Below, piece by piece: positions 37,020 to 51,399 of a stretch of DNA of 64,000 bases; the first letter of the stretch is position 1, and each line of letters begins with the position of its first letter. The notes under the pieces were generated by a model. That model was not told where the DNA came from. It was given only the letters and a program-made list of their open reading frames with translations, and did no database searches. The stretch is from NCBI GenBank assembly GCA_030620095.1, contig JAUTXW010003830.1, positions 248,001 to 312,000 on the forward strand. Reading direction: 5' to 3'. Source of the stretch: Kuschelorhynchus macadamiae (lineage: Eukaryota; Arthropoda; Insecta; Coleoptera; Curculionidae). The translations under genes were made by a program, and so were the position numbers.

Positions 37020-37110
37020 TATTTAAACTTTTTATTAGGCCGCCATCTTATTATGCCATAGAGGGAGGGTGATTTTTTCACGATTAGAATCCCTCTTACG
37101 AAAGAAGTAA
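37020..37110 (-). repeat. End fragment of the dispersed GCCGCCAT repeat
   Basis: TTAGGCCGCCATCTTATTATG followed by AGGGAGGGTGATTTTTTCACG and a CTTACGAAAGAAGTA end, similar to the end of the copy at 61740-62540. 37110-37750 shows nothing recognisable. Confidence 0.55.
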
Positions 37111-37749
37111 ATACACTAAAGAAATTTGCGATACGAAACGTTTAAAATTCGGCCAACTCAAAATTAACATACCGTCAAAGTCAGCAAACTCAATCCTTTA
37201 CTTAGTAACTTTTTCTGGAAGCCAAAAAAAATACTACAAAAATTTCTCGCCAAATATTCAAAAATCTTTTGACCCACAATTCGGATTTGGAATAAGTAAA
37301 CCAAAAACAAAAGACTTATGGCATGGATGAACTATTTCTCAAAAGGAATATACCGTTTTTATACGATTTTTGGAAAATATGCATTTTTGTATGTCTGTAA
37401 CATTGTTATAATATTTAATAGTGATAGCTGTTTCTGAGGTTTTTTCTATTATTTTTTAAAGTTCTGTTTTCGATTTTATTCTTTCTAATTGTAACGCAAC
37501 TTTTATAATATGAAGTGGTCAATAAAAGCGGTTATACACATAATTAACAAAATTACATATTTTCTCTTACAATAAACAGAAAAATAAGCTTACTTTTTAA
37601 CCTGTATTCTCGATTTAATAACTAAATAAAAGCTTGTTTTAAGGACCATTTTTTACCTCTAATTATTTTTATTTATTTATTAGTTATGATCTCGGTTATA
37701 TCTGTGGTTAAAACTGTTTTAATGAGTACCGAGGTAAGTAACTACTTGT

Positions 37750-38300
37750 TTGTCAAGAAAATTTAACTTCTAAGATTTGAGCCCCCTCTCCTTAATACGC
37801 CACTGACACCATAAAATTGCACTGCCATATGACCTAAATATATAATATAATTTCAGCTCAATTGAAAACCAGTTATAGGGTAAAATTTAGGATTTAAGCT
37901 CCTCCCCCTAAATCTGGCCCTGGACCAGCTTAATTACACCATACTATTGTATTGTCAAATGAACTACATATATGCAAAATTTCAGCTTAATTGAACACTA
38001 GGAGAAGGGTCAAATTTAACTTTCAATCCCCTCTTCCTAAATAAAGCCCTGAAACAGCTCAATGACACTTACTATTGCATTGTCATATAATCTATGTATA
38101 TGCAAATTTTCACTTGAACTTAACGCCAGTAGAAGGGTTAATTTTAAAATGTAAGCGCCTACTCCTACCAGTTCAATGACACCCTCGATAAAACCAAAAT
38201 ATAGCATTGTAATATAACCTACGTATAGACAAATTTCAGTTAAAAAAACGCCAGGAAAAAGGTAAAATTTCAGATTTAAGCCCCTTCCCCTACACTATTT
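37750..38300. repeat. Diverged tandem repeat, unit about 125-130 bp
   Basis: The block AAAATTTAGGATTTAAGCTCC followed by a C-rich TCCCCCTAA segment recurs at about 37757, 37881, 38011, 38138 and 38262. Each is followed by a CAATGACACC...TATTGCATTGTCATAT...GCAAATTTCAG-type segment. About four and a half units, diverged; no conserved frame. The rest up to 38780 is featureless. Confidence 0.75.
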
Positions 38301-38784
38301 TATATATGTATTTTATTTTATTTAAATATTGAAAAAAATAAGTATTAATTTGTATGTTCATTCTAGAACACATCAATGTCGCTTAAAAACTGTTAAGGAA
38401 AATAGCAATATTTATTAAAAAATCAAAGTTCATATCAAGTTCTCCATTAATTTTAATGCTTTTTTCAAAAAATTATGATAGCCCACAAAAATTTTGCTGA
38501 AAGAAAAACTTCGAAACTTATGGATGGTTATGTAGATCTTCATTTTGAGGCGCTAGGCGCTGTGCAGAGCTATTTACAATATGTACATGCAACGCGTTGA
38601 GCATCAAAACTTGCCAACATTTTTATAAAAATGGTTGCAAACTTGAACATTTTTTGTGTTTATGTCTCTAAATACATACAACAAAATAGGATAGGAAACG
38701 AAATCTTTCCATAGATTTAAAGAGAAACATTTTCCAGAAGAATGCTAAAAAATGGGAACAGTAACTTAAATAAAATTTTGCAGA

Positions 38785-38885
38785 TAGTCCAGGCAATGGG
38801 GAGTTTCTATTCGCAAAAGTTCGGAATGAAAGGAAATTTGGTGGGATGGTAGACATAGATCCCTTGAAAGTACACCTGAATGTGA
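38785..38885 (+). repeat. Dispersed repeat copy A
   Basis: GTCCAGGCAATGGGGAG...TTTCTATTCGCAAAAG...GGTGGGATGGTAGACATA...CTTGAAAGTACA matches 41940-42040 in reverse complement. The two copies lie on opposite sides of the LINE at 39060-41410. Confidence 0.6.
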
Positions 38886-39059
38886 TAAGTGCTATAGAAA
38901 AAAATGTTCAAATGAAATATGTAGAGAACAAAACTGTGCATAGTTTTGGTATTTGCATTTAATGAATTAAAATATCATTTTCACTTTGTTGATATCATCC
39001 TCAGACATCAATTCTTAGCCAGAATTGGGAAAGATTCTGAATTTCCCTGGATGGAGTTT

Positions 39060-41410
39060 TAAAATAAATAGCCTCGAATAAACCAATCATTGTAGTAAGT
39101 GACTTTAATGTAAATTTACTTGCAGTTACCGAAAATATCCTTAAAAACTATGATATTCTTGAAAGTTTCAACTTAAATAATATTTGAACCAACTAGGGGT
39201 TGCCTTGATAACATCTTTGTGGTTTCTGAGATAGAACATGCTTTTGCAGAAGTCCACGGACTGTGCTATTCTGACCATAGAAGCCAGATAGTTGAAGTTT
39301 CGGTTGAGAATAGGAATGTTGCAATAACTCGTGGTAGTATTGTCTGTAGACCAATAACTCAGAGAGGTAAGTTCGCATTTTATGAACGGGTCCATATGAC
39401 CGACTGGAGCTTTGTAAGTATGAATTATGTATGTGTTGAAAGCAAGATTATTAAATTTATGAATGTATTGGAGACCGCATATTTGGAATGTTTCCCTAAC
39501 AAACAATACCGTGTAAGATCAGACCAAGCACATAAAATCAGCTGGTTTACAGAAAATCTAAGGGAAATGACGGAACAACTGTTATTTTTAGGGGACCTTA
39601 GTCATTAGTATAGACATCCAGATATATCTACAGTATATAAAGATTTAAAAAAAGCAATATAAAAATGAATTTCGCATAGCTAAAATCCAAACACATGATA
39701 ATATTATTCAATCCTCTAGTAATCCAACTCCTACTATGTGGGATGTTATCAACAGTCAGAGAGGGGTCAAAAAAAAACAACTCCGAGACTGGCGTCTCTG
39801 CAGACATCTTCAACAAATATTTTAATGAAATAGCTCAAAACATAGCAACTAATATACTAATTCTAAATATGGATTCTCTAGACAATATCAGGAATGTTGC
39901 GTCTTCAGATTAAATCTTTCTAAAGTTAGTTTCAATGAAGGAAGAGATATCATAAATAGTCTTAAAAATAAAAAAGTAGGGATTTATTTGGTCTAAACGT
40001 ACCGTTAATTAAATCTATCAAAAATGTCATCATAGGTCCTCTTACAAAACTTATTAACCAATGAATTAATGATAATATTCTTCCTTCAGTGATAAAATGT
40101 GCCATGGTAACTCCAGTTTTTAAAAAAGGGGACGCCGAACACCCGGAGAAGTATAGACCCATATCATTATTACCCATATTTTCAAAAATTTTCTCGGTGC
40201 CAATAAGGTTTCAGGAAAGATAAAAATACAGTCTTGGGTATTTTGGATTTGGTTTCCTGTATTATAGATTCATTCCATAGGCTACAATTTGATGCAGTTC
40301 TCCTATGTGAGCAGGATATTTGATTGTGTCGACCATCAAATACTCTTGCAATCGAGTTGATAAAATCATATCTGCTGCACAGGAGGTAGATTGTAAGGGT
40401 TAATGGAGTGTCGTCAGAGGATAGTGTGCTAAATATTGGGAGTTCCCCAGGGCTCAGTATTTGGTTCCATTCTTTTTCTGTTATACTCTTTTCACTGACG
40501 ATACGACAATCTCTTGTATGACGGATGATATTGAAGGTGCACTTGAGGCTTCTGTTTAGTTTGAACAGGCTGCATCTCAATCAGGATAAGACTAGTATAA
40601 TGGTGTTCTCTTTAAGAGAGAAAATATGTGTGAATGGGGGAGTGGAGAGTGCTAAATTAATAATTCTTCGGTGTGCATTTAGATTCAAAGTTACAATGGG
40701 GCGCATATATTGATAACGTCAGTAAAAAACTTGGACGTAATATTTTTCTATTACTTAATTTGTGAACAATGTATCCACTGAGGTTATGAGAATTGTCTAT
40801 CATGCCCTCTTCCATTCACATATCTCATATGCTGTGCTCGTCTGGGGACACTGTGCAGGAACTACCCACATCTTTGCTTTACAATGTAGAGCTGTGAGGG
40901 TGCTGGCTGGTCTTGGTTATAGGGAATTGCAGAGTAGCATTTATAAATTTGAAAATTTTGACAGTGCCATCTCAATATGTTCTCGAGAATTTACTTTATG
41001 TGAAGCAAAACGAGAGCTATTTCAGAACCCATGAAGATGTACATAACCACAACACCAGGCATAAACATAATTTGGTTACCCCATACTGGAGATTCAGGAG
41101 GTGGTCCTGGGAACTGGGCAATAGATTTTACAATGATCTGCCTGAACATATAAAACGTTTGCATCTTAAACATTTTAAAAGTAAGATTAAGGATGTTTTA
41201 ATTAAAAATGCGTTTTATTCTTTCAATGAATTTATTTGTTTTAATTTTAATGTCTTGTAATTTTAAAATTTTATTGTAGGTGTAGTTTGTATTTTGAAAG
41301 TCTAAATTTTTTAATTTGTGTTAAGAAACCACTTTTTAATTTAAATTTGTATTTCATATTTTGGGACATATGTAAGTATGTATATGCATTAACATAAAGA
41401 AATTAAGTAT
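39060..41410 (+). mobile_element. Decayed Jockey-like LINE
   Basis: Begins within the AP-endonuclease (VSDFNVNLLA near 39100; DHRSQIVEV near 39275-39300) and continues through a linker (39300-39600), a frame with TPTMWDVINSQRGV (39725-39770), RT fingers (FKKGDAEHPEKYRPISLLP near 40115-40175), a degraded palm (DCVDHQIL near 40325; TDDTTIS near 40495) and the C-terminal region SHISYAVLVWGHCAG (40815-40860). Stops and frame changes throughout. The 3' UTR is AT-rich and ends around 41410. All antisense frames over it are shadows. Confidence 0.82.
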
Positions 41411-41939
41411 TGAACAATATTGTTATCTCTCCGTTTTTAAAACCTACAACATCGAATTATAACAAGTAGTAGTAAGTTGAGGCCGAACAAGAGGCACGTA
41501 TCTTATAGCCCAATCAGGATAGTGATGACCAGTAATGCAAATAATATACGTTGAGCCTAGATCAACAGTAATACAGAAATATTGACCATAGATAATGATA
41601 ATTAAAAAATGTCCATATGTAGCGACGCGCTTCAAAATATCGTACCTTTTATTATATAACACCAAATGTTTCAAATCGGGAACTGTAGACATTAATCTTT
41701 CAAAAAAAAATAAATTACAGAATGGTTTAATCTGCGATGAAATTCTGATTTTGTTGAAAATTACAAATCAACCCCCAACGTTGGCTCGCAGTAGAACGAA
41801 AACTATTGCTCTCTAATATTCCATTTGAACTTTTTCTGATAGCACCTACCTCTACGGTGCTACTTCTCTAAAAGCGTCACGAAGCAGAGTTTTCATCGCC
41901 CCACCCTTCGAGCGGCAACCCCCCGAGGTCACAAACTCA

Positions 41940-42040
41940 CATGTACTTTCAGGGGACCTATATGTCTACCATCCCACTAAATTTAATTTCTTTCCAACCT
42001 TTTGCGAATAGAAACCTTTTTTGTACCCATTGCTTGGACT
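41940..42040 (-). repeat. Dispersed repeat copy B
   Basis: Reverse-complement match to 38785-38885. The preceding 41411-41939 and following 42041-42090 show nothing else recognisable. Confidence 0.6.
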
Positions 42041-42089
42041 AAAAGAATCCATCTATTAATGTGATTATAGAATATGGTGGCCAACGTCA

Positions 42090-42260
42090 CAAATTTTGAC
42101 ACTTATATTAGTAATTAGTGCCAAATTTAATATTAAGTTAAATTTCTTAATTCATATTTTTTTATTTATTTTTGTTCTCGTTTGTATTTAAATGTAATAA
42201 GTAATCCATTTTATAGATTTTGACACTTATGTTAGTAATTTTTGTGTCGAGTATAACATT
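42090..42260. repeat. Short direct duplication
   Basis: TTTTGACACTTATATTAGTAATT near 42094 recurs (one difference) near 42217, followed in both cases by a T/G-rich and ATTAA-type segment. A tandem duplication of about 124 bases, diverged. Confidence 0.5.
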
Positions 42261-42418
42261 AATTTGCCTCGCCTGCTGCAAAATTAGATTAAGGGCTGAT
42301 TTATGTATCTTCGTATATCCTTACCGGATAATAATTGTCATCGAGACCATTCCAATTTTTAAAGAACCCACTAACTTTTTATTTTTGTTACAAAAGCACT
42401 TTCTAACGGGGGATAGGA

Positions 42419-42436
42419 AAGGTTAGGTTAGGTTAA
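42419..42436. repeat. Short (TTAGG)-type run
   Basis: AGGTTAGGTTAGGTTA, about three units of the insect telomere-type repeat, directly at the 3' end of the RNase H LINE. It may be the element's own 3' tail. Confidence 0.6.
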
Positions 42437-43939
42437 AAGTGAGTGGATCAAACCGACCCTCCACTGCGACTCTGTGGTCTATTGTGGTTCGCACCTATGT
42501 TTATACTTCACCGAACAACTCGAAATCCACAATGAGTCTTATTATTGCCTTTGGGGAGGTATTCTTCAAGTCCTCTGGCAGCAGGATATCTCTACCGAAA
42601 AATAAAGAACCTGATCCTGGCAGCTGCTGGGCATTCACATAGCACATATCTGGCTGTCTCGTCATCCTCCATACATAGACGGCACTCGGATTCGTCTTCA
42701 AGCCCCATCCTGTGTCTTAAACCACAATGGCCAGTGTATAGGCCTACTGTTGTTTTGAGCTTAATTCTGTTCGTATTTAACACACTTTCTGTTATCCTCT
42801 TCTTCATAGGTAAAGGGATAAATGCCTTTGCATGGGACAGGCCTGGTAGTCCAAGCCAATAGAGATTAGCTTTTGCCTCAACCAGGTCCAAAATTGCGCG
42901 CTTGGCCGTTTCGTGGGCTACTCCTAAAGCTGGTTCTGGTCGGACGAATCTCGTCTCTACTCCTTTCTTTGCTAGAAGGTCCGCAGACTCATTTCCCTCC
43001 AAACCTGCATGTAATGGTATCCAGATAAGAGCGATTTTATTGTCGCTCCCCAGGCCAACAAGTGCCTTTTGGCAGTTCCACACTGTTTTGGATGTACAAT
43101 GACTCGCTTCAAGTGCTTTAAGGGCCGCTTGACTATCCGAGAATATTTTTATCGTTTTATGTGTTGTTTGTTGATCCTGCAACATTCTAACACACAATTC
43201 GATAGCATGGACTTCTGCTTGGAATATTGAGGTGTTATTTCCCAGGCTTACTGACAGATCAACCTTCGGTCTTACCCCATGTATTCCAGCTCCTACACCT
43301 TTATTGATTTTGGAGCCGTCCGTGAAAAGGCACAGATCAGATTTATTCTGATCCCACTCCTCTCTCCCTGGGAAGATCACGGAGTGTGCACTATCATGCA
43401 GTAGTTTTTCACAACTTTCAGCATGTTGGATGATTCCATGTGACTCGTGCTATCCACCATGCTGTTGGTAACATGATGGAGTCTGTATGTTGTCCTCATT
43501 GCCCTTCCACATGTAGGTGGAGTGGTGGAAGTTTCAAAAGAAGTTCCATGGCCGCTGTCGGAATGGAGCGAATCGCTCCTGTAATTGACAAGCAAGCCTG
43601 TCTCTGCAGTCCACTCAATTGGGCTTGGGCAACACTTTGTTGTCCCTTGCTCCACCAGGCTACAGAGCCACAGGCTATCATTGGTCTTATGACCGTTAGG
43701 TACAGCCAATATAGCTGTTTTGGTTTCATACCCCATAAATTCCCGCAGATTTTACGGCAGGTCCACAGGGATAGTTTAGCTTTCTGAACTATTTTATTCA
43801 GATGAGCATTCCAGTTCAGCGTTTTATCCAGGATAATTCCCAAATATCTCACTTCAGCTGAAAATGGTATCACCTGTCCCCTTAAAGAAGGTGGTCGAAG
43901 TCTCTCCAGATTCCTTTTCTTTGTGAAGGGGACTAACAC
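42420..43939 (-). mobile_element. 5'-truncated I/LOA-like LINE with RNase H domain
   Basis: Minus strand, starting in the RT thumb (YLGIILDKTLNWNAHL near 43840; GLQRQACLSITGAIRS near 43600). After a frame break comes an RNase H domain (43380-42592) with the catalytic acidic residues in LFTDGSKINKG, FQAEVHAIELC and IFSDSQAALKAL and the distal HAGLEGNESADLLAK motif; then a CCHC-like CRLCMEDDETARYVLCECP. An RNase H after RT is typical of the I and LOA groups. The 3' end abuts TTAACCTAACCTAACC (42421-42436 in complement). Confidence 0.85.
42592..43380 (-). pseudogene. LINE RNase H domain and C-terminal zinc knuckle
   Basis: 262-residue open piece that removes element RNA from the RNA-DNA hybrid. 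It has all four expected acidic/histidine motifs (TDGS, AEVHAIE, SDSQAALKAL, HAGLEGNESAD) and a C-terminal Cys/His cluster. The domain looks intact but is separated from the RT by frame breaks (43380-43496), so it is not translated as part of a full protein. Confidence 0.85.
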
Positions 43940-44469
43940 CGAGGATAACCGGAGGATAACCTAGGATAACTTGCAGATTAATGTACACGTTTTTGTACCC
44001 AAAACCCATTTTGATTTACCAAGCAAGTTTGCCAAGCACAATTATTATTTTAATTGAGGAATAACATTATACAGCATATTTTAAAAGAAATAATCCTACT
44101 TCGGATCCATATATTGAAATGTTTTTGCGTAGGTACTAAATTTATTAATAACTCAGTGTGAAAGTTCCATATTTAGAAAAGTGAAAAATAACACAGTTTT
44201 CTAAAAATACAAGTGATCAATTAATTAATTCCAGAAAAAAATTCCAATATCTCGCTTAAAAATGTATCGCAAATAGATGGTGTAAACATAAATTCGATGA
44301 TTCAGTTAGTCATATAGGCTTGTAGCAAATCATTGTATTTATTTAGGCAAATTCCATTATAAAAATAAAGAGTAAATTTGCTAAAATAAATAAATAAATT
44401 CTATTATCAATTTATAATCAGACTAACTTCATGTCTTGTCTACTAATATGTACCGACATATTTTCAAAA
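43940..44469. other. Noncoding stretch
   Basis: Starts with a short GGATAACC repeat (43942-43971) at the LINE's truncation point; otherwise AT-rich with nothing recognisable. Confidence 0.4.
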
Positions 44470-45640
44470 GAATATTTTATACAGGTACGGGGTGTTTCCG
44501 TGTATTTTGCACCCCACCTGCAGGATTTTTAAATTTTGAAAATAGAACAAAACTTTAAATACAAAAGTTGTAGGGTTTTTCCTGAATCGCCAGAATCTAA
44601 TTTTTAATCAAATGAGTATCGCAACGCTGTCAAAAATTACCAAATTCCATTTGTCAGTGCACAGTTTATATTGACCGCATTAATTATAGTTCTTTCCTTT
44701 TAATATGGGATATTTAATTGAAGAAAACTCATTGTAGTACAACTTTATTTTACAAATGAAAGTAATTTGCCAGAACATACAGGTAATACCACAGGTTATA
44801 TGCCGCCCGACAAACACAATCAAAAAGAAATATTTTCCATACCTGCTTCACTCACTCCAAAGCCTCAGTCGAGAAAACATGTGACAAAAACGTCAGTTTT
44901 GCGCCGAAAACTTAGATCGTTTAAGAAACGAGGAACACTTAGCCAACAATATTATTTTTACTAACGAGGCAAATTTGTTGATAGAGGGTATGTTCAATCG
45001 ACAGAATAAAAGATACTGGCCAAGAGAAAATCCTCAGCACTATCAAGAATTAAAATTTTCTGACAGTAAATCTGTCAATGTTTGATGTGGCCTTCTGGAA
45101 AATAAAGTGTTAAGACCAATTATGTTTGATAGGGATTTAACAGGATAAAAATATTATAACTCTTTGATTAAAGAATAGAACAAATTTTCAATATTCTACC
45201 AAATCAAGATAATTTAATTTGGCAACAAGATGAAGCGCCCCCATACAATGTCGAAATACTGACAACTTTTTGTATTATAAATACTCTGTGTATAGACATG
45301 GACCCATCCGATGGCCACCGAGCAGTCCGGATGTAACGCCGTTAGGCTTTTTTTTGTGTGATTACCTCAAGGAAAATATTTATTACAATTCGCTTGAGAA
45401 TGTCAATCATTTACGCAATCCAATACCAGAAGAAATACTGGTGTTCAACACAGAAAAGCACTATTTTATATCAAAAATGATAAATAAAATAGCATTATTT
45501 GAAAATGCTTTCAAAATAATTGAGGGTATGTTGAAATTTAATTTTTTCCATGCGCGTTACTACTACATTTATCTATTTTTACAATATTACTGTTTTCCTT
45601 GTCTGAAAAATTTTTGTGATGTAAAGTATTGTTCTATTTG
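44470..45640 (+). pseudogene. Mariner-superfamily transposase, decayed
   Basis: Plus strand. Frames near 44945-45090 read IIFTNEANLLIEGMFNRQNK and RYWPRENPQHYQELKFSDSK (the first catalytic region, usually FTDEA, here FTNEA). After stops come VLRPIMFDRDLTG (45108-45146), a degraded QQDEAPPY (45225-45243), and RHGPIRWPPSSPDVTPLGFF (45295-45355) with DYLKENIYYNSLENVNHL following. The left end has GGGGTGTTTCCGTGTATTTTGCACCCC-like sequence. Stops, frame shifts and the lost Asp in FTNEA show it is dead. Confidence 0.72.
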
Positions 45641-45905
45641 ATGGTTGTTGCCGAACGGGATATATCCTGTGGTATTTCCTGTATGTTTTGGCATTGTTAT
45701 TTTCATTTGCAAACTGAATAGCTTGGCATTTCCATGGCACAACAGATTTCGAGACTAATCCATTCTTTTGATGTAATTTGGGATTATGGCTGGAGCAAAT
45801 ATATAACGTATATATTTCATTGAAATCTCTGAGATTTAAAAAAATCGAAAATATATAGGATGTTCTACTACTGTTAATATACCATTTAATTAAACCACCC
45901 AAGCA
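45600..45905 (-). pseudogene. Inverted N-terminal fragment of a mariner-like protein
   Basis: The minus-strand frame contains AIQFANENNNAKTYRKYHRI and YPVRQQPSNRTILYITKIF, which resembles the N-terminal helix-turn-helix part usually found before the transposase core of the family at 44470-45640. Placed head-on to that copy, it suggests an inverted duplication or a second insertion. Similarity judged by eye. Confidence 0.45.
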
Positions 45906-45939
45906 TTATTATTGTAACACTACGATCATACTTTTACTT

Positions 45940-46640
45940 CCTTCATAAAAAGAAAGTAATGAGATTGTGAAAAAAATCATCCTCCCAGGTTTTTGCAGAT
46001 CTTCACATTTTAGGGTCCATAGATTCCAAAAAAAAACATTTTTTCTCATATCCGTCGATCTGCCTATCAGTCGGTGTGTCTGTCGATCTCTTCGCTTCCT
46101 TTAGCTAAAAACTGCTAACATGATTGACTTCAAATTTTGGTCAAAAATTAAGGGTCATATAGGGACCACCTGGTAACATTTTGGTAAAAATCCAATTAGC
46201 GGCTTAGTGAAATGTTTAAAAAAATATTACCAAGAAACTGCTTATTCAATTTACCTGAAATTTTCGGTAAAATTCAAGTATGAAGTAGGAATCAACTGGT
46301 AAAATTTTGGTGCGAATCCAAAATGGCGGCTTTATAAAATATTTAAAAAATCAGCTTGAAAACCCTACTTATTAGATTATTTAATATTTAAATATTTAAA
46401 ATTTTGTTCAAGAATGAAGTGTGATGTAGAGATTCTGGTACGAATTCAAGATGTTGGAACAAAATGGCGGCCACAGTTTGCAATCCTCACGTTTTTGCGT
46501 TTTTAGATACCAAAAAAACATGTTTTCTCATTTCTGTCGATCTGTCTGTCAGGTCGAGGCACAGCTGAAAAACTACTTACCGAATTGACTTCAAATTTTG
46601 GTAAAAAATTAAGGGTCTTATGGATATGATTTGGTAATAT
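45940..46640 (+). repeat. Copy of the dispersed AAAATGGCGG repeat
   Basis: Leader with CGTCGATCTGCCTATCAGTC (near 46065), then units containing TTCAAATTTTGGTCAAAAAT, CTGGTAACATTTTGGTAAAA and AAATGGCGGC at about 46320 and 46460, then a second leader (46495-46560). Same order as at 26260-27560. Confidence 0.75.
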
Positions 46641-46839
46641 TCAATTATACAAAAAATACAACAAATCCAAAACTCCGGACTTATTATGACAGATATGTGA
46701 AAGGAGACTAAGTACCTTATAGATTTGTGCTAGCTTATTTTCGTCTCCAATACACAACATATTATGATTCCTTCCAATATAAAATATTTTTGGTGTTTTG
46801 TCAACTTTATGAGGAAAAACCAATGAATCCCTAAAAGCA

Positions 46840-47808
46840 TGGCATATAATAATGATGTAAAGGAATTCCCTGAATACATTGTAGAAGCTTTTGCCCACCA
46901 CTTTGAATCATGCTACACAGACCACACAAATCTCAAAATATTTCAAACTATCTTGATGAAATAGATAGTGTTCTTACTTTTCACAACTTGACAGAAGAAG
47001 TTTTGAGGGAAATTGACTCCGTTGATAAGCTCTTGAAGCTGGCGATCATTTGAATCCAGAACAGCACGGTTTTTTTTAAAGGACGATCAACGGCTACAAA
47101 TTTAGCTGTACATCAGAACTTATTTATCCAGAATATCGAGGAAGGATGTCAATTGATGAGGTGTACACTGACATATCTAAGGCCTTTGATAATGTGTATC
47201 ATAAATTACTTCTTGCGAAATTAAAAAATTGTAATTTATGGAATGGGTGGTACATATTTGAATTTAATCAGGTCCTATTTAACCAATCGGAAGAAGTATA
47301 TTAAGATAAATGGTGTAATATCGGACAAATCAATGTTAAATCTGGAGCACCACAAGGTTATCACTTAAGACCAATATTGTTTTTGCTTTTTGTCAATGAT
47401 GTCAGGATTTTTGAAAAGTTTACATATCTTTTATATGCAGATGTCTTCAAGTCCTTTTGCGTTGTTGACTCCAAAGAAGACTGTAAGATGGTTTAATATG
47501 AATTAAATAAGCTGGTCCGCTGCGTTGGTGCAAAAATAACCACCTCAATCTCAATGCAGAGTAATACGCTTCTACCGTCGAAAGACACTGTAATATACAA
47601 TTATGGTTTAGAAGGAATTTATACAGCGACTTAAAAAGATTAGTGACTTAGGTACAACCTTTGAACGAGAAGTGACATTTACTGATCATATTATCAATGT
47701 TACCTTGAAGGGTACCAAATTTTGGGTTTTCTTTGCAGAACATGCAGATATATGGATGACATTGGTACTATAAAATGCTTGTACAATTCGCTTGTTAGAA
47801 GTATTTTG

Positions 47809-47810
<2 letters not shown>
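46840..47810 (+). pseudogene. Decayed Jockey-like LINE RT fragment
   Basis: Frames read AFAHHFESCYTD (46885-46925), LNPEQHGF (47050-47075), FKGRSTATNLAVHQNLF (47080-47130), a degraded KAFDNVYHKLL (47180-47215), SGAPQGYHLRPILFLLFVND (47340-47400; GAPQGS expected), and YLLYADVFKSF (47428-47460; palm box YADD has become YADV). Then LYNSLVRSILKY (47775-47812), where the sequence runs into a (TA)n array. Many stops. Confidence 0.72.

Positions 47811-47811
<1 letters not shown>

Positions 47812-47858
<47 letters not shown>
47812..47858. repeat. (TA)n array, about 47 bp
   Basis: Interrupts the C-terminal end of the LINE fragment; the open frames through it are artefacts. Confidence 0.95.
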
Positions 47859-47859
<1 letters not shown>

Positions 47860-47861
<2 letters not shown>

Positions 47862-48170
47862 CCGCCATATAAAAATTGAGGATTTTTTTCTCCCAGAATT
47901 TTAATCCCTCATAAATTTAAAATATTTTGATTGAAACAGCTTCGTCCCTTAATAAGCTTTTTTTTCAGGCTGATTTTTTAAATATTTTATTAGGCCGCCA
48001 TCTTGGATTCATACCAAAATTCTAACAGTGAATTTTTATGTCACAGTTGATTTTCGTGCAAAATTTGAGGTAAATTAGATAATTAGTTGTTAAGTAACAA
48101 TTTTCTTAACATTTCACCGCTATTTTGTTCTGTCATATTAGATATTTACCGAAATATTTATTTTTATGAT
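47860..48170 (-). repeat. Copy of the dispersed GCCGCCAT repeat
   Basis: TTAGGCCGCCATCTTGGATTC followed by TACCAAAATTCTAACAGTGA and the CAAAATTTGAGGTAAATTAG block, in the minus orientation. 48171-48373 shows nothing recognisable. Confidence 0.7.
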
Positions 48171-48373
48171 TAGGCACTCTACAGAGATCTCTCTCTAAAT
48201 GGTACAAATTATTTCCTAAAGGCTACAATAAAACTATTTGGATCTATCAATATGTAATCACACATTTATAATTTAAAATCTAAAAAGGTAAAACATTGTT
48301 TTAAATGATTGTACAGAATTTTGAAAAATGTCATGATTACTAAAATTACTAGTAATTTTTCATTAATCGTCCA

Positions 48374-50741
<2,368 letters not shown>

Positions 50742-50769
50742 CATTTATATGTATATATATATATATATA

Positions 50770-51399
50770 CATAGGTATATTCAAAAATTATTTTGTGTTA
50801 GTTTTATTTCCTCTCTGGTATACAAGTTTAGTTAGGCATATTATAAACTAATAAAAATGTTCTACTTAAAAATACTTTGCCCCCAAAAGTTAAAATTCTG
50901 GCTACTGACATGCATCCCTCAACTCCTTATTCTTTGACTAACCACGTTGGCTCCCTTTCCCAAACTGAATTTTTGGCTTCGTGCCTTGCGTGAACCAATT
51001 GTTTGAAGATGAAAATATGTGTTTATTCGACACGGATCAAAACAATTAGGGCAAAATATTATTTTTTTGCGTAAATGGTTTTACCCGTATGATAATACAT
51101 GTTTTGATATTTAAATTTATTCTGCAAAAAATTAGATCTGTATAACTATATCAAATATTTTTAACACCTTTTACATAATTAATTGTGTTTAGTATTATTA
51201 GGGCATATTAAAAAAAATCAATTTAAAGTTGTACGCTCTAACAAGACATATTTCATTAGCGTACATTTATAATTATCCTGTACAAACATATTTCCTTATT
51301 TTAAAGATAGCAATGAAACTTTCGAAGGCAGTAATAAGTATAAGTAAATCAAACTAGTTGCTGTCGCTGATTTTCCATGATGTAGCGAGACGAGTGAGG
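50770..51399. other. AT-rich noncoding stretch
   Basis: Nothing recognisable. Confidence 0.4.

Noticed and set aside
42902..43787. Plus-strand frames over the RNase H LINE
   Set aside because: Antisense shadows of the minus-strand RT and RNase H domains.
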